From 3-1-20CM-4-69-9 sp963833655 (lineage in GTDB: Bacteria; Actinomycetota; Thermoleophilia; Gaiellales; Gaiellaceae), in NCBI GenBank assembly GCA_963833655.1, contig CAWHYL010000006.1:1-64000 (forward strand): a stretch of DNA of 64,000 nucleotides, read 5' to 3'. This document shows positions 51,289 to 58,959 of the stretch, piece after piece; the stretch's first letter is position 1; each line of letters opens with the position of its first letter. A program made the position numbers and the translations under genes. The notes beneath the pieces were generated by a model. It saw only the letters and a program-made list of their open reading frames with translations. It was not told where the DNA came from and did not search any database.

Positions 51289-52062
51289 CTACGCCCTTTC
51301 GACCGCGTCGCCGACGGCGACGCGCCCCGGCTCGACGACATCGCCGTAGACCCCGAAGGGGATGTGCCTCTTGCCACTCTCGTTGAGCGTTTCGCCGCGG
51401 TACTCCCTGATCGTGCGCAACGTGTCGAGGTCCGGCGCGCCCGTGTCGGGATTCTGCGTCGTGATCGCGCACCGGCCGACGTCATGCCGGACGTACGCGA
51501 CTGCAGTGCCGATGCGGAGGCGTCCCTTCACCCAGGTGTCCTCTTCGTGCGGCTCGCAGCCGTCGACCTCGAACAGCATCCGGAAGCGCCGACCGTCGAC
51601 GCCTCCGGACTCGTCGCCGTGGCGGCCGAGCTCCTCGAGCGAGGCGCGGGAGACGAGCGAGATAGGGCCGCCTGCCCGGTCGACGGCTGCGCCCGGCGAC
51701 GACTGCACGAGCCTGAGCGGCCGGCCGGCCCACTCCGACAATGCGGCCGACCAGGGGCCCTCGACGAGACGGCCGTCGACGGGACGCCCGTAGAAATCGG
51801 TCGTGATCTCGTCGCCGAGGGCGACCTCGGCGTCGGCGACCGTTCCGTCGGGAAACCGCAAGGAGAGGCGCTCGCCGTCGTACTCCGGCTTGATCTGGAC
51901 CAGCGCCCCGTTGCGCAGCTGGTTGTAGCGCCGGCCGTCTGCGTCGACGATGTGGAAGCGGCGGTTTTCGCGCACGCCGGCTTCCTCCAGCAGAACCTCC
52001 TCACGCTCGACGAGGGCGAGACCCTTCACGGGAGCGATGGAAATGCGCTCGACGGTCGCCAC
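51289..52062 (-). CDS. MOSC-domain protein
   Basis: 257 residues from GTG 52062. N-terminal beta-barrel 'ISIAPVKGLALVEREEVLLEEAGVRENRRFHIVDADGR' and C-terminal MOSC part with 'DVGRCAITTQNPDTGAPDLDTLRTIREYR'. The 'GRCAITT..P.TG' segment contains the MOSC cysteine that carries sulfur or molybdenum-cofactor chemistry in this family (MOCS3 C-terminal, YiiM, mARC). Exact role uncertain. Confidence 0.88.
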   Translation of the reverse strand: MATVERISIAPVKGLALVEREEVLLEEAGVRENRRFHIVDADGRRYNQLRNGALVQIKPEYDGERLSLRFPDGTVADAEVALGDEITTDFYGRPVDGRLVEGPWSAALSEWAGRPLRLVQSSPGAAVDRAGGPISLVSRASLEELGRHGDESGGVDGRRFRMLFEVDGCEPHEEDTWVKGRLRIGTAVAYVRHDVGRCAITTQNPDTGAPDLDTLRTIREYRGETLNESGKRHIPFGVYGDVVEPGRVAVGDAVERA

Positions 52063-52078
52063 TGACGAGACTCTAGTC

Positions 52079-52657
52079 GTGAGCTTCGCGCCCGCCTGGC
52101 CCCTCGAGACGGAGCGCCTCGTCCTGCGTCCGTTCGAGCCGGACGACCTCGCTGCGCTTTGCGAGATCCACGGCGACGAGGCAAATGCCCGGTACCTCTA
52201 CAACGACGCGCGGACCGCGGAGCTGGTGGCAGAGCTGCTCGAGCGGAAGATCGCGGGCGCATCGATGCGGGCCGAAGGTGACTGGCTCAGCGCCGCCGCC
52301 GTCTTGCGCGCAACGGGCGAGGTCGTCTGCGACCTGGCCCTGAACTGGGCGAGCGAGGCGCACCAGCAGGGAGAGATCGGCTTCGTCGCGCACCCCGCGC
52401 ACCACGGACGCGGCTACACGACCGAAGCCGCTCGGCCGCTGCTCGTGTTCGCTTTCGAGACGTTGGGGCTGCACCGCGTGGTCGGCCGGCTCGAGGCGCG
52501 CAACGTTGCGTCCGCCCGGGTGCTCGAGAAGCTCGGCATGAGGCGCGAGGCACACTTCGTCGAGAGCGAGTGGGTCAAGGGCGAGTGGCAGAGCGAGCTC
52601 GTCTACGCGATGCTCGCGCGTGAGTGGACGTCGCGTCCTTCCAGCTCGAACACGTAG
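52079..52657 (+). CDS. GNAT-family N-acetyltransferase
   Basis: 192 residues from GTG 52079. RimJ/RimL-like: 'LETERLVLRPFEPDDLAALCEIHGDE', acetyl-CoA loop 'FVAHPAHHGRGYTTEAARPLLVFAFETLGLHRVVGRLEARNVASARVLEKLGMRREA'. May acetylate a protein N-terminus, an amine or a small molecule. Its last 55 bp overlap the convergent phosphoesterase gene. Confidence 0.92.
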   Translation: MSFAPAWPLETERLVLRPFEPDDLAALCEIHGDEANARYLYNDARTAELVAELLERKIAGASMRAEGDWLSAAAVLRATGEVVCDLALNWASEAHQQGEIGFVAHPAHHGRGYTTEAARPLLVFAFETLGLHRVVGRLEARNVASARVLEKLGMRREAHFVESEWVKGEWQSELVYAMLAREWTSRPSSSNT

Positions 52658-53346
52658 AAGTCGCGGCCGGTCACGTGCACCGCGACGTTGTAGACCGGCG
52701 TCGTGCCGATCGCGCCCTCGAAGCTGCCGGAGTGCGCATGGCCGTGGAGGACGACGTCGGGCCGGTACTCCGCGATCGGCGTCGCCAGCCGGTCGCACCC
52801 GAGATACGTCCAGATGCCCTCCGGCTCGCCGTGCAGCGTGTCGGACGTGGGCGCGTAGTGCAGGAGGACGATGCGGAAGGGACAGTGCGCGACCGCCTGC
52901 AGACCCTCTCGGATCGCGTCGACCTCGGCGCTCGTCTCGGCGTATAACCGACGCAGGTCGGGCTCGCCGAAGTCGGGGAGGTGCGAGCCGGGGAAGCCGC
53001 CGACGAAGCCCTTCGTGCCGACAACTCCCACCTCGCCGCCGTCGAGCTCGAGCGTCATCGACGAGCGGTCGAGCATGTGCACGCCCGCGCTGCGCAGGAC
53101 GTCGGCGACCTCCTCCCCGCGCCCGGAGTGGAGGTCGTGGTTTCCGAGCACCGCGCACACGGGCACGCGTACGCCGCGGCAGGCGTCCGCGAGCACCTGC
53201 GCCTGCTCGGGCTCGCCGAGCGTCGTCAGATCGCCGGCCAGGAGCACGAGGTCGACGCGCTCCTCGAGCTCGGCGAACGAGCGCTCGAGCTTCTCGCGTG
53301 TCGCCTCCGACGCGTGGACGTCACCGGCTGCCGCGATGGTGACCAT
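52603..53346 (-). CDS. calcineurin-like metallophosphoesterase
   Basis: 247 residues; ATG 53346 chosen because conserved sequence begins there ('VTIAAAGDVHAS'). The binuclear-metal motifs are present: GDVH, 'LLAGDLT', 'VLGNHDLH', 'VLLHYAP', 'VVLHGHAHSG'. Probably a cytoplasmic phosphatase or phosphodiesterase. Alternative starts at 53355 or 53370 would add up to eight residues. Confidence 0.9.
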   Translation of the reverse strand: MVTIAAAGDVHASEATREKLERSFAELEERVDLVLLAGDLTTLGEPEQAQVLADACRGVRVPVCAVLGNHDLHSGRGEEVADVLRSAGVHMLDRSSMTLELDGGEVGVVGTKGFVGGFPGSHLPDFGEPDLRRLYAETSAEVDAIREGLQAVAHCPFRIVLLHYAPTSDTLHGEPEGIWTYLGCDRLATPIAEYRPDVVLHGHAHSGSFEGAIGTTPVYNVAVHVTGRDFYVFELEGRDVHSRASIA

Positions 53347-53392
53347 CGCCTGCATGTTCCACACGAACACAAGAAGGGAAACCGGGCCCGGG

Positions 53393-53956
53393 ATGGCCGA
53401 CGATCCCGATCAGCGGTTCGAACGCCTCCTCGAGGCGATGAAGAACGCAGCCGGCGTGCTGCACGACGCCGGCGTGCCGTTCCTGCTCGGCGGCGGCCTC
53501 GCGTGCTGGGCGCGTGGCGGTCCGAAGACGGAGCACGACGTCGACTTCCTCGTCCGGCCTGAGGACGCCGAGCGCGCCCAGCAGGCGCTGGCCGAGAGGG
53601 GCATGCGCACCGAGAGCCCGCCGGAAGGCTGGCTGCTGAAGGCCTACGACGACGGCATCCTGATCGACCTGATCTTCGATCCGCGTGGCGGCACGATCGA
53701 CGACGGAGTCTTCGAACGGGCCGAGGACCTGGAGGTGCACGCAACGCGCCTACGCGTATCGGCCCTCGAGGACGTCTTCGTCCAGAAGCTGCTCGCCCTC
53801 AACGAGCAGCAGCCCGACTACTCGAGCGTCCTCGAGCTCGCGCGTGCTCTACGCGAGCAGGTCGACTGGAACCAGGTGCGAGCGCGAACGCAGGACTCCG
53901 CGTTCGCGAAGGCGTTCTTCACGCTGCTCGAGGAGCTCGAAATTGTCCAGCGCTAA
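53393..53956 (+). CDS. nucleotidyltransferase-fold protein
   Basis: 187 residues from ATG 53393, with AAGAAGGGAA upstream. 'FLLGGGLACWARGGPKTEHDVDFLVRPEDAERAQQALAERG' has the GG...T.DVD pattern of MNT-type nucleotidyltransferases, and 'LEDVFVQKLLALN' helps define the C-terminal helical part. No partner HEPN or toxin gene is next to it. It may modify a small molecule or protein; target unknown. Confidence 0.8.
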   Translation: MADDPDQRFERLLEAMKNAAGVLHDAGVPFLLGGGLACWARGGPKTEHDVDFLVRPEDAERAQQALAERGMRTESPPEGWLLKAYDDGILIDLIFDPRGGTIDDGVFERAEDLEVHATRLRVSALEDVFVQKLLALNEQQPDYSSVLELARALREQVDWNQVRARTQDSAFAKAFFTLLEELEIVQR

Positions 53957-53961
53957 GTGGA

Positions 53962-54194
53962 TGCCCCGCGAAAGGCCGGGGTCAGACACTGCGGGGTCAG
54001 ACCCCTTCGAGGCCTCCGCGGAAGCGAAGCTTCCGCGGAGGCGAACTGATGCGGCGCGCGCACGCGAAGCCTGCGCGCGCCGCACGGAAGGAAACGACCG
54101 CCGACCAGCACTAGAGCGCGCGGGCTCCGCCCGCGCGCGTTCCCCCGCGAAGCGGCGTCCCACCCCTAGGTCTGACCCAAAGGGTCAGACCTAG
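53962..54194. repeat. cluster of perfect hairpins with GCGAAGC loops (REP-like)
   Basis: 233 bp packed with inverted repeats. GGGGTCAGAC occurs at 53978 and as palindrome GGGGTCAGACCCC at 53993-54005. There is a 14-bp stem with GAA loop (54012-54042), a 13-bp stem (54050-54084), a 10-bp stem with TCC loop (54116-54138), a 4-bp stem with GAA loop (54145-54155) and a 13-bp stem with AAA loop (54166-54194). GCGAAGC recurs at 54024, 54064 (within CGCGAAGC) and 54147. GGTCAGAC motifs mark both edges. Looks like a composite REP or small non-autonomous mobile unit. Confidence 0.75.
54166..54194. terminator. 13-bp hairpin at the M55 peptidase stop
   Basis: CTAGGTCTGACCC, loop AAA, GGGTCAGACCTAG: perfect arms that include the TAG stop of the minus-strand peptidase gene. 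No T-run on either strand, so termination efficiency is uncertain. It could stop both the peptidase and the nucleotidyltransferase transcripts and is also the right edge of the hairpin cluster. Confidence 0.5.
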
Positions 54195-55006
54195 AAGTAA
54201 AACTGCGACCAGGCGCTCCACCAGTCGTCTGCGCGGGAGACGAGCGTGAGGTCGTCGACCTGCTCGGTGCCTCTGCGGTTGCGGTACTCGACGAGACGCG
54301 CCGGGGTGTGGAACTGCACCTCGATCTCGCACGGGCGGCCGGGGTCGTACGGCTTCACGGCACCGAGATCTTTCAGCGCGCTCTTCGCGCCGTCCTCGAT
54401 CAGCTCGCGCGCCTTCAGCGCGGGAAACTGGCGCGCGCTGAACTGACCGATTCCCGTCTTGACCGCGACCGTCGTGAGCCCGTCGCCGAGGAGGGCCCGG
54501 GCCTCGCGGCCTACGGCCGCATCGCCGGTCACGAGCAGAACCGGACAGTTCCAGTGACCGCACAGCGCTGCGTTGATTCCGGTCTCGCCGACCGACGTCC
54601 CGTTGAACTTCAGCTCGCGCCACGCCTGCCCGGAAACCGTGTGCGCCATCACGCCGTCGGGTGTCCCGACCTTCGCGTGCATCCCGACGAAAAGCGCCGC
54701 GTCGACGCCCTGCTCGAGGAACGCCGTGTACTCCGTCCAGTCGTTCTGGACGACGAACTCGCAATTCGGATCGAGCTTGTCCGGGATGAGCGAGTTGAAC
54801 GTCCACTCCTCGCCGGCGCCGTGGCAGTCCATGACGACGATCTCCGTCGCGCCGGCCGCCTTGGCGCCGCGCACCGCCGCATTGATCTCCTCGGTGTACA
54901 GCTCGCGGCCCTCGTGGTACGCACGCTTCTCCTTCGCGCCGTCGGTCTGCTGCCACTTGACGATCCCGGCGACGCCCTCCATGTCGCTGATGATGAAAAC
55001 CTTCAC
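54191..55006 (-). CDS. M55-family D-aminopeptidase-like protein (DppA)
   Basis: 271 residues from GTG 55006, overlapping the phosphoribosyltransferase stop (GTGA). Zinc motif 'ISDMEGVAGIV' at the N-terminus, 'VMDCHGAGEEW', 'ALFVGMHAKVGTPDGVMAHTVSG' and 'NGTSVGETGINAALCGHWNCPV' match M55 peptidases such as DppA, which releases N-terminal D-amino acids. Probably cytoplasmic and used in peptide or cell-wall turnover. Confidence 0.92.
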   Translation of the reverse strand: MKVFIISDMEGVAGIVKWQQTDGAKEKRAYHEGRELYTEEINAAVRGAKAAGATEIVVMDCHGAGEEWTFNSLIPDKLDPNCEFVVQNDWTEYTAFLEQGVDAALFVGMHAKVGTPDGVMAHTVSGQAWRELKFNGTSVGETGINAALCGHWNCPVLLVTGDAAVGREARALLGDGLTTVAVKTGIGQFSARQFPALKARELIEDGAKSALKDLGAVKPYDPGRPCEIEVQFHTPARLVEYRNRRGTEQVDDLTLVSRADDWWSAWSQFYF

Positions 55007-55458
55007 TTCGCGGCCACCGCCGCCGGCGTGCTCCAGGGGAAGTTGATCCACTTGTCGGTGCGACGCCAGACGAAGTCGGCGCGGACGACGCTCTGCGGCT
55101 TCTCGTACAGGACGGCCGTGCGCACGTCGCCCACGTGCTCCGCGCAGAAGTCGCGGGCGAGCGCGAGCGTGCGCCCGGTGTCGGCGACGTCGTCGACGAT
55201 GAGCAGCCGTTCCGTCCGCAGCACCGTCAGGTCGGGAACCGGCGGCAAGAGCAGCGGCTCGTCCAGCCGTTCGTCGACACCGGTGTAGAACTCGACGTTC
55301 AGCGTGGCCATCGTCTTCACCCCGAGGGCGTAGGCGAGCGCGCCCCCGGCCGGAAGCCCGCCGCGCGCGAGCGCGAGCACGGCGTCCGGCTTGAACTCCG
55401 CGGCCTCGACTCGAGCGGCGAGGTCGTCGACGGCTGTGCCGACGTCTTCCCAGGTCAT
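55003..55458 (-). CDS. type I phosphoribosyltransferase (Gpt-like)
   Basis: 151 residues from ATG 55458; GTG 55473 is an alternative. PRPP-binding motif 'LLIVDDVADTGRTL', with 'VLALARGGLPAGGALAYALG' earlier and aromatic 'DKWINFPW' at the end, as in xanthine-guanine phosphoribosyltransferases. Salvage of a purine base is likely. Translationally coupled to the M55 gene. Confidence 0.88.
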   Translation of the reverse strand: MTWEDVGTAVDDLAARVEAAEFKPDAVLALARGGLPAGGALAYALGVKTMATLNVEFYTGVDERLDEPLLLPPVPDLTVLRTERLLIVDDVADTGRTLALARDFCAEHVGDVRTAVLYEKPQSVVRADFVWRRTDKWINFPWSTPAAVAAK

Positions 55459-55494
55459 CGACTCGCGTTCCACAGAACGGGGAGAATCACATAT

Positions 55495-56241
55495 GTGAAC
55501 ACCGGCCTCGCAGGGAAGCGAGTCCTCGTCACCGGGGCGTCCGGCGGCATCGGCGGCGCGTGTGCCCGCGCCTTCCTGGCCGAGGGCGCCGAGGTGGTGG
55601 CTCACTACCACCGCGGGCGCGATCGGGCGGAAGCGCTCGGGGATGTCCGGCTCGCCGGCGCTGACCTGACGCGAGAGGACGACGTCGACCGCATGTTCGA
55701 CAGCGCGGGCCGGCTCGACGTGTGCGCGGCCGTCGCCGGCGTCTGGCCCACGGAGGACGTGCCGGTGTGGGAGCTCCCGCTCGACCGCTGGCGCGCGACG
55801 CTCGACGCAAACCTGACGGCGACGTTCCTGACGGCGCGCGGCTTCCTGCGGCAGCTCGACGGGGACGGCGCCCTCGTCCTCGTCGGCTCGACGGCCGGGC
55901 TGTTCGGCGAGGCCGGGCATGCGGACTATGCGGCTGCGAAGTCGGCGCTGCTGGGCGGCCTGCTGCTCTCGCTGAAGAACGAGGTCGTGCGCCGGTCAGC
56001 CGGCGTGCGCGTCAACGCGGTTGCGCCGGGCTGGACGGAGTCGCCTATGACCCGCGGGCACGTCTCGGACGAGCAGGTGGCGCGCATCTCCCGGACGATG
56101 GCTCTGCGCAAGGTCGCGCAGCCCGAGGACGTCGCGGCACAGGTCGTCGCGCTCGCGTCCCCGGTCATCTCGGGCCACGTCACGGGGCAGGTCGTCACGG
56201 TCGCCGGCGGGATGGAAGGCCGGGTCGTTCACGACACCTGA
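55495..56241 (+). CDS. short-chain dehydrogenase/reductase
   Basis: 248 residues from GTG 55495 with GGGGAG about ten bases upstream. Motifs are 'VLVTGASGGIGGACARAF' (cofactor), 'NLTATFLTARGFL', 'LVLVGSTAGLFGEAGHADYAAAKSAL' (Ser, Tyr, Lys) and 'APGWTESPM'. A classical FabG-like enzyme; Ala-His after the first Rossmann strand leaves NAD/NADP preference open. Divergent from the phosphoribosyltransferase, 36 bp away. Confidence 0.92.
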   Translation: MNTGLAGKRVLVTGASGGIGGACARAFLAEGAEVVAHYHRGRDRAEALGDVRLAGADLTREDDVDRMFDSAGRLDVCAAVAGVWPTEDVPVWELPLDRWRATLDANLTATFLTARGFLRQLDGDGALVLVGSTAGLFGEAGHADYAAAKSALLGGLLLSLKNEVVRRSAGVRVNAVAPGWTESPMTRGHVSDEQVARISRTMALRKVAQPEDVAAQVVALASPVISGHVTGQVVTVAGGMEGRVVHDT

Positions 56242-56248
56242 GAGATGT

Positions 56249-56273
56249 GGCGGCCGAGTCCTCGTCGGCCGCC
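56249..56273 (+). terminator. hairpin after the SDR gene
   Basis: GGCGGCCGA and TCGGCCGCC form a 9-bp perfect stem around GTCCTCG, 7 bp after the SDR stop. No T-tract, as is common for terminators in GC-rich actinobacteria. From here to 56443 I see no gene. Confidence 0.55.
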
Positions 56274-56443
56274 GCATGGGCTCCTGGGCCGCAGGAGTGA
56301 TTGCCGTCAGTCCCTGGCCGTGGAGTCAAGAACGGCATCGGCAGCCGACGCTCCCTCCTTGAGTGCCGTCAAGTGGAGGAATCAACCGAGAACGGGTGAT
56401 GGATGAAGTGGCCCTTCACCGCGATATTGAGGAGGCATACCGA

Positions 56444-56545
56444 GTGAGGCCCCGATGCGGCGGGGGCAACCTCGGTGAATCTCCTTCCAAGGAGACCCAG
56501 GAGGGGCCAGGCGGCGGCCCCTCTTGCGTTTTCCAGGGCCTGTAA
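56444..56545 (+). CDS. possible 33-codon leader peptide across an intrinsic terminator
   Basis: GTG 56444 is eight bases after a perfect AGGAGG (56430-56435) and opens 33 codons to TAA 56543-56545. The peptide is rich in Gly, Pro and polar residues, with two Cys, and matches no family. Its coding region covers a stem-loop (56439-56476, ACCGAG/CTCGGT outer and GCCCCG/CGGGGC inner), CTCCTT/AAGGAG (56481-56494) and the terminator at 56501-56534. Translation would melt these. Could be an attenuator leader or coincidence. Confidence 0.35.
   Translation: MRPRCGGGNLGESPSKETQEGPGGGPSCVFQGL
56501..56534 (+). terminator. intrinsic terminator upstream of the SAM riboswitch
   Basis: GAGGGGCC, seven-base loop, GGCCCCTC (8-bp stem), followed by TTGCGTTTTCC. 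This is the only hairpin in the window with a clear T-rich tail. It lies 38 bp before the riboswitch aptamer, so it either ends an upstream small transcript or acts as an attenuator for the met gene. Confidence 0.7.
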
Positions 56546-56571
56546 GATCGGCGGCGGAAGCGGGCGCGTCC

Positions 56572-56685
56572 CGCTCTGCATCGAGAGAAGGCCGAGGGAA
56601 CCGGCCCTGTGACGCCTTCGGCAACCTGCCTCCCCGGCAAGGTGCCAAACCCGGTCGGGCCACGGCCCGAGGGATGTGTCGAGCG
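56572..56685 (+). ncRNA. SAM riboswitch (SAM-I-like)
   Basis: The sequence contains the SAM aptamer core: 'gagggaaccggccctgtgac', 'gccttcggcaacc' and 'ggtgccaaaccc'. P1 is formed by CGCTC-t-GCATC (56572-56582) with GATGT-gtc-GAGCG (56673-56685). The K-turn-like 'gagagaagg' is in place. It lies 18 nt before the start of a homocysteine methyltransferase/MTHFR gene, a known SAM-I target (yitJ in Bacillus). The P1 3' strand ends just before GGAAGGAGAGG, so control at translation initiation is plausible. Confidence 0.88.
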
Positions 56686-56703
56686 AGTTCGGAAGGAGAG
56701 GAA

Positions 56704-58512
56704 GTGCCCGCCCAAGATCGTTTTCTCGAACGCCTGCAGGCCGGACCGGCGATCGTCGGCGACGGCGGGATGGGCGCCCTGCTGTCGGCGGCTGTACCCA
56801 GGCTTCGCTCGCCCGAGGAGGCCAACCTCCGCGCTCCGGAGGCGGTCGTGTCGCTGCACGTCAGCTTCATCAACGCCGGGGCCGAGCTGATCGAGACGAA
56901 CACGTTCGGGGCGAACCGGCGCAAGCTCGCGCACCACTTCCTCGAGGACGACTTGGAGGCGCTCAACTCCGCCGGCGTCAAGCTCGCACGCGACGCGCGC
57001 GAGATCACCGGCCGCGAGGTCTTCATCGCCGGGTCGATCGGCCCGCTCGGCGAGCCGGCGTCGTCACGTGTCCGCCGCGAGCTGTTCGCCGAGGTGGCAA
57101 CGGTCCTCGACGGCCGCGGCGTCGATCTGTTCATGGTCGAGACGTTTTACGACCTCGAGGAGGTTGTCGACGCGGTCGAGGCGGTGCGCGCCGTGTCGAG
57201 CCTGCCGATCGTCGCCCTGCTCACGTTCGACGAGAGCGCGGAAACGCTCGCCGGTGTGACGGCGACCGAGGCGGCGGAGCGACTCGCCGAGCTCGACGTT
57301 GCCGCACTCGGCGCCAACCACGGAGCCGGGCTGCTCGCGGCGCTCGCGGCGCTGCAGAACATGGGCGCAGACGGCAAGCCGCTCGCCGCGCTGCCGAACG
57401 TCGGCCTCGCGAGCCTCGCCGGCGGCCGAGTCATCTACCCGCACGCCACGCCCGAGTACTTCGCCGAGTTCGCCGCGCACGCGCGCGATCTCGGCGCCAA
57501 GGTGATCGGCGGCTGCTGCGGAACGACGCCAGCGGAGATCGCGGCGATTCGCTCCGCCGTCGAAGACGAGCGCAAGCCCCGTGCCCCGCTGGTGTTCGAG
57601 TCGTCAGAGCTCGTCGTCGCGCTCGGCGAGGAGCAGCGTGAGACAGGCCTTTCACGCGCGCTCGCGGACGGCGAGTGGATCGTGTCGGTGCAGCTCGATC
57701 CGCCGCTCGGCGGCAACAGCGCCGGGCTGCTCGAGGTCGCGACCGCGCTGAGGGACTCCGGCCGCGTCGGCTGGGTCGACGTCAACGACAACGCCACCGC
57801 CCGCGCCGGGATGAGCTCGCTGATGGTCTCGGCCGCGATCGAGCGGCAGACGGGCGTCGAGACGATTCCGCACCTGACGACGCGCGACTGGTCCGTGATG
57901 GGCCTGGAATCGATGCTGCTCGGCGCGCACGCGGAAGGCGTCCGCAACGTCCTCGCGATCACGGGCGACCCGCCGGAAGTCGGCGATTATCCGGGCTCGC
58001 GCGGCGTCTACGAGATCGACGCCATCGGGCTGACGCAGCTGATGACGAATCTCAACCGCGGCGAGGACTACAACGGGCGACCGATCGACGCTCCGACGTC
58101 GTTCTTCCCCGGTGTCGCAGTCAATCCCACGCCGGATGATCCGGAGGTCGAGCTCGAGCGCTTCGAGCGGAAGCTCGAGGCCGGCGCGAAGTTCGCGATG
58201 ACGCAGATCGTCTTCGACCTCGACTATGTCGAGGCGTTCGTCGAGCGGCTCGGCGGCACCTGGCCGATCCCGGTGCTGCTCGGCGTCTTCCCGCTGACGA
58301 GCCACCGCCTCGCGCTGCGCCTCCACAACGAGGTGCCGGGCATCGTCGTGCCGCAGGACCTGCAGGACGCGCTCGAGGCGGCGGGGTCGAACGCGGCCGA
58401 CGTCGGCTTCGCGCACGCGCGCGAGTTGATCGATGCCGCGCGCGAACGCTGCGCCGGAGTCTATCTCGTCGCGCCGTTCCGCCGGCCGCTGCGTGTCCTC
58501 GAGCTCCTCTGA
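56704..58512 (+). CDS. bifunctional homocysteine S-methyltransferase / methylenetetrahydrofolate reductase
   Basis: 602 residues from GTG 56704 behind GGAAGGAGAGG. The N-half (1-290) is a homocysteine S-methyltransferase with 'GDGGMGALL', 'ETNTFGANRRKL' and zinc ligands Cys270-Cys271 in 'GGCCGTTPAEI'. The C-half (about 315-602) is a MetF-type flavin reductase: 'VSVQLDPPLGGNSAGLLEVATAL', 'TTRDW', 'LAITGDPPEVGDYPGSRGVYEID'. Oddity: the usual third zinc Cys (GxNCG) is His206 (GANHG). It uses one-carbon units to regenerate methionine and is expected to be off when SAM is plentiful. Confidence 0.93.
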   Translation: MPAQDRFLERLQAGPAIVGDGGMGALLSAAVPRLRSPEEANLRAPEAVVSLHVSFINAGAELIETNTFGANRRKLAHHFLEDDLEALNSAGVKLARDAREITGREVFIAGSIGPLGEPASSRVRRELFAEVATVLDGRGVDLFMVETFYDLEEVVDAVEAVRAVSSLPIVALLTFDESAETLAGVTATEAAERLAELDVAALGANHGAGLLAALAALQNMGADGKPLAALPNVGLASLAGGRVIYPHATPEYFAEFAAHARDLGAKVIGGCCGTTPAEIAAIRSAVEDERKPRAPLVFESSELVVALGEEQRETGLSRALADGEWIVSVQLDPPLGGNSAGLLEVATALRDSGRVGWVDVNDNATARAGMSSLMVSAAIERQTGVETIPHLTTRDWSVMGLESMLLGAHAEGVRNVLAITGDPPEVGDYPGSRGVYEIDAIGLTQLMTNLNRGEDYNGRPIDAPTSFFPGVAVNPTPDDPEVELERFERKLEAGAKFAMTQIVFDLDYVEAFVERLGGTWPIPVLLGVFPLTSHRLALRLHNEVPGIVVPQDLQDALEAAGSNAADVGFAHARELIDAARERCAGVYLVAPFRRPLRVLELL

Positions 58513-58516
58513 GCTC

Positions 58517-58945
58517 ATGGGCGCGGCCCTCGAGCAGGCCGCGCTCGGGCTCGAGGCCGGAGAGCTGCCGATCGGAGCCGTCGCAGTTGCGGGCGGCGAG
58601 GTCGTCGCTCGGTCCTACTGGCGGTCACGAGACGGCCTGCTCACCCATCCGGAACTGGTGGCGCTGCAGCGCGCGAACTGCCGCGGGCTCACGCTTGTCA
58701 CGACGCTCGAGCCTTGCCTGCTTTGCATGGCGGCCGCGATGTTCGCGTTCGCCGTGCGCGTCGTCTTCGCCCTCGAGTCGCCCACGGACGGCGGCACGAC
58801 GATCGGCGACGTGTGGAACCCGGCGGCCGGCTCGGTTGCGCCGTATCGGTTTCCCGCCGTCGAGGGAGGCGTGCGCCGCGAGGAATCCGTCGAGCTCGTG
58901 CGCGAGTTTCTGCGCCGCGAGCCCGCGTCGCCGCTCGCGCCATAG
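58517..58945 (+). CDS. nucleoside/nucleotide deaminase-like protein (TadA fold)
   Basis: 142 residues from ATG 58517, 4 bp after the upstream stop. Cytidine/deoxycytidylate deaminase fold: 'LPIGAVAVAGGEVVARSY', zinc His and catalytic Glu in 'THPELVAL' (HPE where TadA has HAE), and 'TLEPCLLCMAA' (PCxxC). All zinc ligands are present. The second half differs from TadA ('RVVFALESPTDGGTTIGDVWN'), so the substrate may be a small nucleoside or base rather than tRNA. Confidence 0.85.
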   Translation: MGAALEQAALGLEAGELPIGAVAVAGGEVVARSYWRSRDGLLTHPELVALQRANCRGLTLVTTLEPCLLCMAAAMFAFAVRVVFALESPTDGGTTIGDVWNPAAGSVAPYRFPAVEGGVRREESVELVREFLRREPASPLAP

Positions 58946-58959
58946 GCGGAGACGCTGAC

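Noticed and set aside
53393..53956. MNT-HEPN or AbiE-type defence system
   Set aside because: Only the nucleotidyltransferase-like gene is present; no HEPN or antitoxin partner lies next to it.
56439..56494. ANTAR target RNA (dual hexaloop hairpins) before the terminator
   Set aside because: The first loop is six bases (ATGCGG) but lacks G at position 4, and the second hairpin has a loop of only two to four bases, so the ANTAR motif is not met.
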